A stretch of 41,250 nt of DNA. Source: a virus. The stretch covers positions 1 through 41,250 of the IMG/VR virus record IMGVR_UViG_3300047319_000760; one strand, written 5' to 3'. Under the pieces are notes generated by a model. It was not told the DNA's origin and did not search any database. It worked only from the letters and a program-made list of their open reading frames with translations. The position numbers and the translations under genes were made by a program. Within the stretch, counting starts at the first letter, position 1; each line of letters starts with the position of its first letter. Below are positions 6,059 through 13,342 of the stretch, piece after piece.

Positions 6059-6611
6059 CAAGTGCATCGAATGGGTAGGTGACTTCGCGGAGTTGTCCGA
6101 GGAACAACACCCCCACGGTGGCATTCTCGCCCTCCACTGCGAGCACGACCCCTGGCAGGCCCATGAGCGGCCCCACGCGAGGCGCCACAGCGTCGCCTGA
6201 TGCCCACCGGGCCTCTTTCCGCTGTTGGGTAGCGGCCAACGCCTCCACGCCGCGTAGCACGCTCACAGCGCTCTCTGGTAGTAGATACGGGTTTTGGCCT
6301 GCCATCATGAGGCGATTGACCCCGCGGGAGTGGGCGATGGGCGCCCAGGGCGATTGTATGCCCACGAACAGGTAGCTGGTGAACAGCGGCACGGCGATGC
6401 GGTGGGTCATGGTGCGGGTGACGCGGTCCATGCGCAGGACTGAGCGGGTGAGCAGCCAGACCTGGTAGCCTTGGCGGCGGAGGTTGAGTGCGGCCCAGTG
6501 CTCGGCTTGTGGGTGGGTGTGGACGACGCCCCAACGGCTACCGCACCCGAGGTCACCGACTGCGGGTTCGGGTGTAGCTACGCACTGTGGCTGGTTGGCG
6601 TCAAGCGGCAT
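6039..6611 (-). CDS. NusG/RfaH-like transcription antitermination protein
   Basis: A 190-residue protein with the two-domain layout of NusG. Residues about 26-122 match the NGN domain that binds RNA polymerase: WGVVHTHPQAEHWAALNLRR, then VPLFTSYLFVGI and the segment ending LPESAVSVLRG. Residues about 139-185 form a KOW domain: GDAVAPRVGPLMGLPGVV, then VGVLFLGQLREVTYPFDAL. Specialised paralogues such as RfaH and LoaP let polymerase pass terminators in particular operons. The gene follows a zinc-ribbon gene by overlap, downstream of the TGTCCGGC array. A phage role in late antitermination is a good inference; its target is not visible. Confidence 0.85.
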   Translation of the reverse strand: MPLDANQPQCVATPEPAVGDLGCGSRWGVVHTHPQAEHWAALNLRRQGYQVWLLTRSVLRMDRVTRTMTHRIAVPLFTSYLFVGIQSPWAPIAHSRGVNRLMMAGQNPYLLPESAVSVLRGVEALAATQQRKEARWASGDAVAPRVGPLMGLPGVVLAVEGENATVGVLFLGQLREVTYPFDALVSRDDF

Positions 6612-6813
6612 GAGGGCGATCGGGCTTTTCGGCGAGGGGCTTGGTGCGGAGGAGGACGTTGCGTCGGCCCTTGCCGCAGTTGGGGCACTGGAGCGTTCGG
6701 ATGTGAGCGATCCAGGTGGCGACGGGGCAGTTTGACGGCTGCCAGTCGTCCCACCAGTGGCCGCAGGCTTTGCATGCGCACCAGAGGGGCTCGAAGGTGG
6801 GGCGGTTGGTCAT
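6601..6813 (-). CDS. Zinc-ribbon protein
   Basis: A 70-residue protein with Cys pairs CACKAC (residues about 11-16) and CPNC, plus WWDDW between them; the pattern suggests a zinc ribbon with a flanking aromatic patch. The C terminus is basic. It overlaps the NusG-like gene by 11 bases. I use the ATG at 6813; GGAGGAGG lies 17 bases upstream, too far, so the true start could be slightly upstream. Its pairing with a NusG paralogue suggests a transcription-related partner. Confidence 0.7.
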   Translation of the reverse strand: MTNRPTFEPLWCACKACGHWWDDWQPSNCPVATWIAHIRTLQCPNCGKGRRNVLLRTKPLAEKPDRPHAA

Positions 6814-6855
6814 GGCATCAGGCGCTGAGCCTCCTCCACAACCTATGGTTAGGGG

Positions 6856-7102
6856 GCCGGACAATAATTCAAGCCGGACATAAATACTTCTGTCCGGCAT
6901 TTCTGTCCGGCCTGTTTCCGGCTGCTCACAAGGCGCAAAAACCCCAGGCAGTCTGCGGCTTTGCTGCAAATCATCTCGGGCATCCGGAGCCGGATGGAAT
7001 TCCCCCTTAAGGGGGGAATTACCATCCGTCCAGGCCGGACAATGCCGGGAATTATGTCCGGCCTATTTTTGTCCGGCATTCTGTCCGGCATTTCTGTCCG
7101 GC
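6856..7102. repeat. Iterated TGTCCGGC array (nine perfect copies)
   Basis: Perfect copies of TGTCCGGC lie at 6891, 6904, 7055, 7070, 7082 and 7095 on the plus strand, and as GCCGGACA at 6856, 6873 and 7034. A degenerate copy (TTTCCGGC) is at 6915. Neighbouring same-strand copies are 12-15 bases apart. The two clusters flank a large inverted repeat. The last copy touches the stop codon of the ATPase gene. This is how iteron origins or multi-site operators look; the leftward reading frame across it is a shadow. Confidence 0.88.
6992..7027. repeat. 36-bp near-perfect inverted repeat
   Basis: Arms GGATGGAATTCCCCC and GGGGGGAATTACCATCC flank a TTAA centre. Pairing is complete apart from two single-base bulges. 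No T tract follows on either strand, so it is not a standard terminator. Its place between the two TGTCCGGC clusters suggests a cruciform at an origin, or an RNA hairpin in the leader of the zinc-ribbon/NusG operon. Confidence 0.85.
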
Positions 7103-8623
7103 TCATGACACTACCTCTGGTTGCACGATCCAGACCCATTTGTCCCTGATGGCGACGGTTTCGAGGGTGAGTAGACGATCTGCGGCGCGCCTGAAGGACT
7201 TGAGTTTGGTGTCGGTTTTGTCGTCCTCGACGCAGGCGCGGGAGTAGAATTCGGTGCGCCAGCGCTCCTCACGAACGGCTGGCAGGTTGGCTGGAGCGAT
7301 GCCGTGCTGGCCTTCCATGACAATCAGGTCGGCGAGGATTTTACGGGCGATGAAGGTCTTTTCGTCATTGGCTGGCCGGCCGCGCCCGTTGGCATGACTA
7401 TGAGGCTTGGGCGCCTTGTCGGATGGGACGGCGAGCTTGATGAGCACGGGGTCGCCGTTTGTGAACGTCCATGACGGATGCGGGCATGGCTTCAGCTCGA
7501 AATGGATGGGCGCGAACGACATACCCCGTAGCTTGCCCTGCCAGTGGAGTGTCGTCACGTTTTGTTCGTCATCCGCCCAGAGCGTCAAATTGCCATCGAC
7601 CTCGTTGAGGAACGAGCCGCCGCCGCGTGGGAGCAGATTGGTTTCATCGGCATGTTTGGTGGGGTGGGTGGCGATGATGACGGCGGGTCGGCCTGGCATG
7701 GCAGGGAAGTGCTTTCGCAGCATTCTGGCCCACGTGATGGCGTTGGCATTGCTGTCCTCGTCGTCATCGAAGCGATATGCGGCCGACGTGTCGAGGACGA
7801 CCATAGCGGTTTCACCGCCGGCCGCGGCCATCTGGATGGCTTGCTCGGGCATGCTGGCGAGGTCGAAGGCGCCGGCCATCACGACCATATCCAGATTGCG
7901 GGGATCGATGCCCCAGTGTCGGCATGCGGTGTGGATCTTCTGCGCGAAGTCGGAGGGGTTTTCGCCGGCGAACCAGACCACGCGACCTGCCACGGTATGC
8001 TTCCCCGCCACCGGGCGCCCGCTGGCTACGCAGAGAGCGATATACAGCAACACGGCGGTTTTGCCATGCGATGTCAGCGCTGTGAGCGTGTAGAGGCTGG
8101 CACGCTGGATCAGCGGCTCGATGAGGTATTCCGGAGGCTTCTGCGCGCTGATGAAGGCGCTGACGGATTGCGCCCACGGCACGCCGGTATCGTCACGGGC
8201 CTGCTGTTTCTGCTCAACCGCTGTGATGAAGTCGTGGTGCGCCTTTTTCCATTCAGCGACAACGTCGTTGCGCAGGTTGGTGTGGCGCGCGAGTTTGCCG
8301 CCGCAAATAGCGATCGTCATTGAGATTTGCTCAGGGATGATCGCCCGGTCTTTCCCGGCCCGGTAGAACGCCCCAACGATTTCGGTCAGCGTTGGGATAG
8401 GATCGACGGCCGCGCCGTTGATGAAGTCGATGATGTGGGGATGTTCCTTGCAGAGCGTGTCCCACACCGCGCCAAACTCAGTGGCCTCGCGCGGATCTTC
8501 GAGGGGGGGGATCTCCTCCTCAATGGGCTCTCCAGGCTGCCGAATGCGATACTGTGACATGTAGCTACGAACATTTGGCCCCAGGTTGTTCCACTCGTCG
8601 TCGTGGCCGTTACCGTTCTTCAT
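7103..8623 (-). CDS. RepA-type AAA ATPase (putative replicative helicase)
   Basis: A 506-residue protein with a RecA-like ATPase core. Walker A is ALTSHGKTA around residues 182-190 (Lys188), Walker B is MVVLDTSAAY near 271, followed by a sensor-like IIATHPTK. The C-terminal part (NDEKTFIARKILADLIV and on) looks like a winged helix. This is the plan of RepA/AAA_25 helicases of plasmids and phages. I chose the ATG at 8623, which follows GGAGG. No primase or DNA polymerase is present, so it would recruit host enzymes. The gene ends exactly at the TGTCCGGC array. Confidence 0.82.
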   Translation of the reverse strand: MKNGNGHDDEWNNLGPNVRSYMSQYRIRQPGEPIEEEIPPLEDPREATEFGAVWDTLCKEHPHIIDFINGAAVDPIPTLTEIVGAFYRAGKDRAIIPEQISMTIAICGGKLARHTNLRNDVVAEWKKAHHDFITAVEQKQQARDDTGVPWAQSVSAFISAQKPPEYLIEPLIQRASLYTLTALTSHGKTAVLLYIALCVASGRPVAGKHTVAGRVVWFAGENPSDFAQKIHTACRHWGIDPRNLDMVVMAGAFDLASMPEQAIQMAAAGGETAMVVLDTSAAYRFDDDEDSNANAITWARMLRKHFPAMPGRPAVIIATHPTKHADETNLLPRGGGSFLNEVDGNLTLWADDEQNVTTLHWQGKLRGMSFAPIHFELKPCPHPSWTFTNGDPVLIKLAVPSDKAPKPHSHANGRGRPANDEKTFIARKILADLIVMEGQHGIAPANLPAVREERWRTEFYSRACVEDDKTDTKLKSFRRAADRLLTLETVAIRDKWVWIVQPEVVS

Positions 8624-8840
8624 GGCACTGCACCTCCGTTTCGAGTTGGTGCAGTTGGCGCATGGCTGAGACGGTGGCATCCGCCTCGGCTGCCAGGTCG
8701 GAGGCTGGTAGGGCGCGTTGCAGGCGTCGCCATGAGCGCAGCATGCGCTGGCGATCGCGGATGAATGTGGTGAGGCATGGGCACAGCTCCGTTGACGCGG
8801 CCGGGGAGCTATGCAAAATGAGCCCTGTCAGGTTGCTCAT
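8610..8840 (-). CDS. Small coiled-coil-like hypothetical protein
   Basis: A 76-residue protein, MSNLTGLILHSSPAAS onward, with a helical Arg/Leu-rich middle and an acidic heptad-like C terminus. Its end overlaps the start of the ATPase gene by 14 bases, suggesting coupled translation and perhaps a loader or partner. No domain is recognised and the start has only a weak ribosome site. Confidence 0.55.
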   Translation of the reverse strand: MSNLTGLILHSSPAASTELCPCLTTFIRDRQRMLRSWRRLQRALPASDLAAEADATVSAMRQLHQLETEVQCHEER

Positions 8841-8882
8841 TTCGCGCGCACCCCCCGGTGCCGCTTGGTTTCGATCACAGTT

Positions 8883-8911
8883 CGCCCCGTTTGCCGCGGG
8901 GCGTTTCTGTT
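8883..8911 (+). terminator. Terminator-like hairpin with T-rich tail
   Basis: CGCCCCG (8883-8889) and CGGGGCG (8897-8903) form a 7-bp GC stem with a 7-base loop, followed by TTTCTGTT on the plus strand. All local genes run leftward, so it would stop antisense transcription into the replication operon or end an unseen small RNA. Confidence 0.5.
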
Positions 8912-8940
8912 ATGGGCCACGCAACGAGTCCGGGCAACGG

Positions 8941-9240
8941 TCATTGCTGCACCTTCGCAGCCATCTCTGCCGCCAACGCCTCAAACGGCGCCTCCAGATC
9001 ATCGATGCCAGACGACATCGTCATCGCCCACAGCGTCGCTAGCAACTCGTACAGCACCTCACCAGGCGCCGGCTCGCCGCTGGTCCAGCCCTCCCAGGCA
9101 CACAGCATGATCCGCCGCGCATCGGCGAACTGGCCGCCCAGATGGTACGCTTCAGACGCCAGGTTGGTGCCGTAGTCGCGCCAGTCCGCGGCCTGCGTCG
9201 CGTGACGTTCCAACGTCAACAATGGATCATCCCCAGTCAC
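8941..9240 (-). CDS. Hypothetical protein downstream of ParB-like gene
   Basis: A 99-residue acidic helical protein. I start it at the GTG at 9240, one base after the stop of the ParB-like gene; the longer open frame upstream is an Arg-rich shadow. It has Trp-rich helices (AADWRDYGTNLASEAYHLGG) and no known domain. Its place between ParB-like and ATPase genes suggests a replication or partition accessory. Confidence 0.7.
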   Translation of the reverse strand: MTGDDPLLTLERHATQAADWRDYGTNLASEAYHLGGQFADARRIMLCAWEGWTSGEPAPGEVLYELLATLWAMTMSSGIDDLEAPFEALAAEMAAKVQQ

Positions 9241-9241
9241 G

Positions 9242-10054
9242 CTATGCCGCCTTGGCCGACACCGCACTCGTCGGCGCAGCGCTGACCGGCACGCGGCCGT
9301 TCGGGGCATACACCTCCTGAATGATCGCACACACCGCCCGCGGCATACTGCCGCCGAACGCTTCCCGTGACGCCTTGGCAGCACCCAGCAACCGGCCAGG
9401 GGTGAACTTGCGCGCCAGCTTCTTGGCCACCCGGTCAGGCTTGACCAGTTCAGGTTGCGCCAGAAACAACGCCACGCCACGCATCAGCGGCGCATCAAAC
9501 CCGGCACTGTCCATCCCCCATGTGTCTTTGATGAAAGCCAACACGTCGCCCAGCATGTCAGAGCCGTATTGCTTATAGATTGACAGCAACGCATACACCG
9601 CGCGGACGCACCCGTCTGCCTGCGCATTCTGTACCTTGAGCCCAGCACATTCGACAACGTCCGATACGGCGCACTCTGCCTCATAACCGGCCGTCACCCC
9701 GACCTTGAACATATCCAATGCCGTGGGTTTGCTACGCCCCCCATTCATCCCATAAAAAACCCGTGCGCTTTCAGCGGCTGTGCCGGCTGTGACAACGACG
9801 CACGGGATGCGTTCATTATCTCCGAACTTCATCCTGACCGCGCTGGCTCGCGTCCATCCGTCGTCAACATGGTACTTGCCATCCGGCAACGCACTCACTG
9901 TGACCGTACCAAACAGATCCGGGTTAAAGGCGGCAGCGATCTGCTTCGCCTTGTATTCCGCAAGATCGCGTTGCGCCTCAGGCCACGCCACGGTCAGGTC
10001 ACCAACCCGCAGCCACTTCATGGTGTGTTCTTTAGAAGATAGTGTCTTGGTCAT
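9242..10054 (-). CDS. ParB-like N-terminal-domain protein, second copy
   Basis: A 270-residue protein whose first half has the ParB/sulfiredoxin fold: YKAKQIAAAFNPDLFGTVTV, then DGKYHVDDGWTRASAVRMKF, the position of the GxxR-like loop. It resembles the phage DUF6551 group. The second half is helical and basic. Its start overlaps the upstream ParB-like gene by ATGA. Tandem ParB-like proteins could serve partition, replication control or CTP-dependent DNA clamping; no ParA is found. In ParB the loop carries Arg residues that bind CTP; here only TRAS is seen. Confidence 0.75.
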   Translation of the reverse strand: MTKTLSSKEHTMKWLRVGDLTVAWPEAQRDLAEYKAKQIAAAFNPDLFGTVTVSALPDGKYHVDDGWTRASAVRMKFGDNERIPCVVVTAGTAAESARVFYGMNGGRSKPTALDMFKVGVTAGYEAECAVSDVVECAGLKVQNAQADGCVRAVYALLSIYKQYGSDMLGDVLAFIKDTWGMDSAGFDAPLMRGVALFLAQPELVKPDRVAKKLARKFTPGRLLGAAKASREAFGGSMPRAVCAIIQEVYAPNGRVPVSAAPTSAVSAKAA

Positions 10055-11154
10055 CGGTGCATTTCCTCGATCCTGGTGATCAGCACACGAACACTTTCAA
10101 TCGCATCACGTAACTCCGACAGCACGTCTTTGGCGTGCTGCGGCGATAGATGCGGTACTTCGATTTTCCCGCCGTTCAGACACGACTGGATCAGTATCCC
10201 GATACCGTGCTCGAAACGCTCGGTTCGGTTGTTTTCGCGCGCAGTTCGTGAATTACCCTTACGATCGCCCCACAGCCGCCGCATGATCGGCGCGATGGTC
10301 TGGCAAATCGCTTCAAGCGGAACGCTCTGTTCGTTCATCGCAGCGAGCGCTGCCGCGGCAATCGACGTATCATGCAGCGATAGGTCGCCCCGATCGGCGA
10401 TCAGCACTATGTCCATCATCTGTCGGCAACGGTGGCGGCGTATGCCAAGCGCATCCGCGACCCGGTCGGCAGATTTCATCTCTTGATACAACGCGATCGC
10501 CTTGCGGGCGACGAACTCCGGAGACTGCCCATCAGGCAGTTTGGGGGGGCACCGTCTCGACTGCGGGAACGGGATGATTGTCGCCGGCTGCACAGGACGC
10601 CGCTTCTCCCTCTCCCGCTGCCAGATACCAAAGACGGTGCGCGAAACCTTGGCGTCGCCCGATCTCACGGCTTCTATCTCCTGTTCGGTGCCACGCTGCC
10701 AGATGGTCTTCGCCCGAATAACCAGGGCACGGCTTACACCCAGCATCTTGGCGGCCTGATCTGCGGTTACATTTGGACCATCGGATATTTGTATCCGATG
10801 GTCTGACATGCGGTCGCCGCCAACCTCTGCAGTCGCAATCTGGCATGCAATCATCGCCCGCTGGCTCAGGTTCAGATGCCGCCGGTGCAGGTTCTTCGAC
10901 ACCACAAAATCCAGCGGCGTGCCAATCCCATCCCATTCCTCGGTTATCGGTGTGTGGCCGAGTTTCTGTGCGGCAAGCCACCGATTGCGTCCGTCGAGAA
11001 TGCTGCCATTCAGCAGCACGATGGCGTCACGTTGCCCGTTCTTTCTGATGTCATCAGCCAACGCAGCGAGATCAGCCTCGCCCATCAACGGGAAGACATC
11101 AGCCGCCGGATGCGACCGAAGATCGTTCGACAGTACGGACGCCGGTTGCGCCAT
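10051..11154 (-). CDS. ParB-like protein with HTH
   Basis: A 367-residue protein. Residues about 14-110 form a ParB N-terminal domain: HPAADVFPLMGEADLAALAD, GSILDGRNRWLAAQKLG and SKNLHRRHLNLSQRAMIA. An HTH follows at about 151-175 (TADQAAKMLGVSRALVIRAKTI). The C-terminal half is helical. This is a fuller ParB arrangement than its downstream neighbour and might bind a centromere-like site or act as a transcription regulator. The ribosome site is a run of nine G residues seven bases before the ATG. No ParA partner is seen. Confidence 0.82.
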   Translation of the reverse strand: MAQPASVLSNDLRSHPAADVFPLMGEADLAALADDIRKNGQRDAIVLLNGSILDGRNRWLAAQKLGHTPITEEWDGIGTPLDFVVSKNLHRRHLNLSQRAMIACQIATAEVGGDRMSDHRIQISDGPNVTADQAAKMLGVSRALVIRAKTIWQRGTEQEIEAVRSGDAKVSRTVFGIWQREREKRRPVQPATIIPFPQSRRCPPKLPDGQSPEFVARKAIALYQEMKSADRVADALGIRRHRCRQMMDIVLIADRGDLSLHDTSIAAAALAAMNEQSVPLEAICQTIAPIMRRLWGDRKGNSRTARENNRTERFEHGIGILIQSCLNGGKIEVPHLSPQHAKDVLSELRDAIESVRVLITRIEEMHR

Positions 11155-11169
11155 ATTCTTTCCCCCCCC

Positions 11170-11274
11170 CTATCGGATTGCCCCACTGCCGAATGCCATC
11201 ACGATCGCCCAAGTCGCGCCGAACGCCAGCGCCCACGACAGCAGCGTGATCAACGTGGCGCGGAGCAACGACAT
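11170..11274 (-). CDS. 34-residue membrane peptide
   Basis: The frame encodes MSLLRATLITLLSWALAFGA and continues hydrophobic to a short end GSGAIR. Its ATG directly follows the stop of the nuclease gene (TAGATG) and its stop is at the start of the G9 tract before the ParB-like gene. The tight packing is the main evidence. It may anchor or regulate, or only couple translation. Confidence 0.5.
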   Translation of the reverse strand: MSLLRATLITLLSWALAFGATWAIVMAFGSGAIR

Positions 11275-11733
11275 CTAAGCTGCAACTCTGCCACGAAGAG
11301 GCACGCCGGCCGCAGCCACCGCATCGAGCGCCTCGGGCACGGAGCGGACGACAGCGACCGGGAAGCCGGCATCCGCGAGCCGGGGGTGCAGCGCCTTCTG
11401 CGCCGGCGAGAGCTGCCCGCCGCGGCTGCGCTTCAGCTCCAACAACACGAGGCGGCCGCGCCAGAACACGCCCATATCCGGCCAACCCGCCAGGCAGCCG
11501 AGCCGCTTCTTGCGGCCGCCCTCGATCGCGGAGCGGGCATTGGACAAGTCCCAGGCGGTGATGATGCAGTCCGACGGCGCCAGATAGGCCAGGGCACTGT
11601 TCACCGAGGCACCCAGTTCGTCCTCCGCGGCGATCGGGGCGGTGAGCCGGAACTTGGCCGGCACCGACACGCGGACGCCCGCGGCGCCGCCAGAGACGCG
11701 CATGGAACGGGGGTCATCGCCGGGGGCGGTCAC
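11275..11733 (-). CDS. VRR-NUC domain nuclease
   Basis: A 152-residue protein with a PD-(D/E)XK core of VRR-NUC type: GWPDMGVFWRG, LVLLELKR, then GGQLSPAQKALHPRLADAG and a Val-rich strand. Likely metal ligands are Asp86, Glu99 and Lys101. Phage VRR-NUC enzymes act on branched DNA such as Holliday junctions and flaps. It overlaps the Cro-like gene by four bases and is the second gene of the leftward replication operon. With the ERF protein at 14618 it would supply recombination. Confidence 0.85.
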   Translation of the reverse strand: MTAPGDDPRSMRVSGGAAGVRVSVPAKFRLTAPIAAEDELGASVNSALAYLAPSDCIITAWDLSNARSAIEGGRKKRLGCLAGWPDMGVFWRGRLVLLELKRSRGGQLSPAQKALHPRLADAGFPVAVVRSVPEALDAVAAAGVPLRGRVAA

Positions 11734-11966
11734 TCGGCCGCCATCCGCTGGCGCACCGGGAACAGGTCAGGCCGCAGCCGCCGCTTCGAGATGCCTGTGA
11801 TCCGCGCCACGATAGCAACATGCCGCTCCGGCACCCGGCGCCACTGGCTGACCGCCGCCCTGGACACGCCAAGGGCCTCCGCGATCTCGGTGACCGCCAG
11901 ACGGGGGCTTAGAGCCAACTCCAGAGCCGCATCACGCTCCGGGCGCGGAGGAGGGCGGTATGCCAT
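11730..11966 (-). CDS. Cro-like helix-turn-helix regulator
   Basis: A 78-residue basic protein with an HTH: VTEIAEALGVSRAAVSQWRR, then VPERHVAIVARITGISKRRL. The latter segment, with R-P-D-L-F-P after it, is typical of YdaS/Cro-like antirepressors. It is divergent from the XRE repressor at 12090, the classical switch arrangement, and heads the leftward replication operon. An 8-bp inverted repeat overlaps its start codon. Confidence 0.82.
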   Translation of the reverse strand: MAYRPPPRPERDAALELALSPRLAVTEIAEALGVSRAAVSQWRRVPERHVAIVARITGISKRRLRPDLFPVRQRMAAE

Positions 11967-11998
11967 GCGCCACCTTACTTAACCCGTGCGTGGCATAC
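11958..11998. promoter_or_regulatory. Candidate switch operator (inverted repeat)
   Basis: GTATGCCA at 11958-11965 and TGGCATAC at 11991-11998 are exact inverted copies 25 bases apart. They span the start of the Cro-like gene within the divergent control region, where repressor and Cro should bind. Promoter boxes here are weak and not called. Confidence 0.5.
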
Positions 11999-12089
11999 AA
12001 GGCTGTGATTGGGTTGCGAAGCGGGCCTTAACTCCGGTAAGCTTGTGGCCTATCTAGCATGCTGCCCAGCACGACTCCGAGGTGGACCC

Positions 12090-12524
12090 GTGGAAAAAGA
12101 CGTTGGTGATCGACTGCGTGAAATCCGTGAGCGCCAGGGCATGAAGCAAAGCGAACTGGCCGCCAAGCTTGGCGTTCACGTCATGACCGTGACCCTGTGG
12201 GAGAACGTGAAGGCACGCCGCAAAGTCGCCGCCAAGTATCTACCACGGATCGCGCAAATCCTGAATATCCGTGTAGCTGAGCTGCTCGGAGAAGAAGGCA
12301 CTCTTGAGCAGACAACACGCGATCCGCTGCCGATCATGACCCAGAGTTCGGCCGAGGTTCAGTTGCTATGGATGTACCGGCTAATGTCGGAGAAACTCCA
12401 GTTGTGGCAGTTGGCGCAGTTCATCGAGTGTGTGAACGGCGGCAAGCCGCGTTATGCGCCTGGCCATGAGCCGAGCATCGATAGTGCCGCCATGCAGAGC
12501 ACCATACTGGGCTTCGGTCGCTAA
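12090..12524 (+). CDS. XRE-family repressor (CI-like)
   Basis: A 144-residue protein with an N-terminal XRE HTH: VGDRLREIRERQGMKQSELA, AKLGVHVMTVTLWEN, then AAKYLPRIAQILNI. The C-terminal part is helical and lacks a recognisable LexA-type protease domain, so induction would not follow the standard RecA route. The GTG start at 12090 follows GAGGTGG at good spacing; the upstream in-frame ATG has none. It is divergent from the Cro-like gene. Confidence 0.82.
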   Translation: MEKDVGDRLREIRERQGMKQSELAAKLGVHVMTVTLWENVKARRKVAAKYLPRIAQILNIRVAELLGEEGTLEQTTRDPLPIMTQSSAEVQLLWMYRLMSEKLQLWQLAQFIECVNGGKPRYAPGHEPSIDSAAMQSTILGFGR

Positions 12525-12599
12525 ATCGCGAACAATTCCGCTGAGATCGTAAGACGCATCTTGCAGGACTAGCTTACCGGGTGTAAGGTTGCTTCCAGA

Positions 12600-13085
12600 T
12601 TGCGGAAGCAGCGAATGTTCATTTTTACCGAACGGCACGACGACGGCCTCCTCCTCCGACATCGTTGGTGTCCCGTCCAAGGGGGCCAAGCCGATGGTGC
12701 GTCTGGAACGTCGTGGCTAGGCATTGCTGGCGAGATAGGCGCGCCCGACGCGAGTGTAGACCCGTCACGGGCATGTCATGCAAGTGGCACAGACGCATCA
12801 TCGTTACACGCCACACGGGATACCAAATCACACGCCGTTAACGCTTTGTTCCTGCGGGAATTCCCGCAGCGCGCACCCTCTGTAACAGAGAGTTACCGCG
12901 CCCAGGCATTGGCCGAGCTGCTCAACGATCTCGCGGAATATCGCGCCGCCAACCCAGCCTTCCGCCCCTACTGGCGCCGCCTAGCCCTCCACGACATCGC
13001 CCGGTTCCGCCGGGACCATTTGGATCCAGAGCGAGCCGCGTTCGAGGCAGCGGTGCGCCGCAGCAAGCTCCGGAGGGCAGCATGA
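12600..13085 (+). CDS. Hypothetical protein, start uncertain
   Basis: The last 70-85 residues (YRAQALAELLNDLAEYRAAN and on, ending RRSKLRRAA) look like a real helical basic protein with GC-rich third codon positions. The first half (from ATG 12600) is Gly/Arg/Ser-rich and looks non-coding. No good ribosome site was found; the real start may be a TTG near 12846 or 12908. Two palindromes lie at 12852-12890, perhaps upstream of the true start. It is first in the rightward operon. Confidence 0.45.
   Translation: MRKQRMFIFTERHDDGLLLRHRWCPVQGGQADGASGTSWLGIAGEIGAPDASVDPSRACHASGTDASSLHATRDTKSHAVNALFLREFPQRAPSVTESYRAQALAELLNDLAEYRAANPAFRPYWRRLALHDIARFRRDHLDPERAAFEAAVRRSKLRRAA
12852..12890. repeat. 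18-bp perfect palindrome plus adjoining inverted repeat
   Basis: CTGCGGGAATTCCCGCAG (12852-12869) is a perfect palindrome. CTCTGT-A-ACAGAG (12878-12890) follows eight bases later. They lie between the repressor and the rightward operon, a sensible place for operators. No T tract follows, so they are unlikely to be a terminator. Confidence 0.7.
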
Positions 13086-13342
13086 ACGCCTGCCCCGATC
13101 TGCTCGCGGCGCTGAAGCTCCGTCAGCGAGACCTCGAACTCGACGCAGTCGCGATCCGCAGCCGCATCGAAGAGGTAGCCGAGTTGATCGCCATGCTGGA
13201 GCAGCCACAGCGCAACAAGCGTGGCCGCCCACCAGGACCGCGGGCTGTGTTCACCCCACGCCGCGTCACCCCGTCTGGCGGGGTCAACGAACCGCCAGAC
13301 GACGACGAACTACCGCAGCAATCCGACGCCCCCGGCGCGTGA
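13082..13342 (+). CDS. Hypothetical coiled-coil protein
   Basis: An 86-residue protein. Residues about 8-42 are a long heptad-like helix (LLAALKLRQRDLELDAVAIR); the remainder is basic then acidic and disordered (KRGRPPGPR, PPDDDELPQQ). KRGRPPGP resembles an AT-hook. It begins at an overlap (ATGA) with the upstream gene and ends by overlapping the next. No family recognised. Confidence 0.7.
   Translation: MNACPDLLAALKLRQRDLELDAVAIRSRIEEVAELIAMLEQPQRNKRGRPPGPRAVFTPRRVTPSGGVNEPPDDDELPQQSDAPGA

Noticed and set aside
6856-7102. CRISPR array
   Set aside because: The repeat unit is only 8 bp, occurs in both orientations with irregular short spacing, and no cas genes are present.
6849-7139. Leftward 96-residue frame with MPDR-like repeats
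   Set aside because: The repeats come from the TGTCCGGC DNA boxes, not from protein selection, and it overlaps the ATPase end.
7544-8323. Rightward 259-residue open frame
   Set aside because: It is antisense to the ATPase gene, which has intact Walker motifs.
12381-12662. Leftward frame opposite the repressor C terminus
   Set aside because: The repressor frame has GC-rich third positions to its stop at 12524; the opposite frame lacks a ribosome site. It cannot be fully excluded for 12525-12662.
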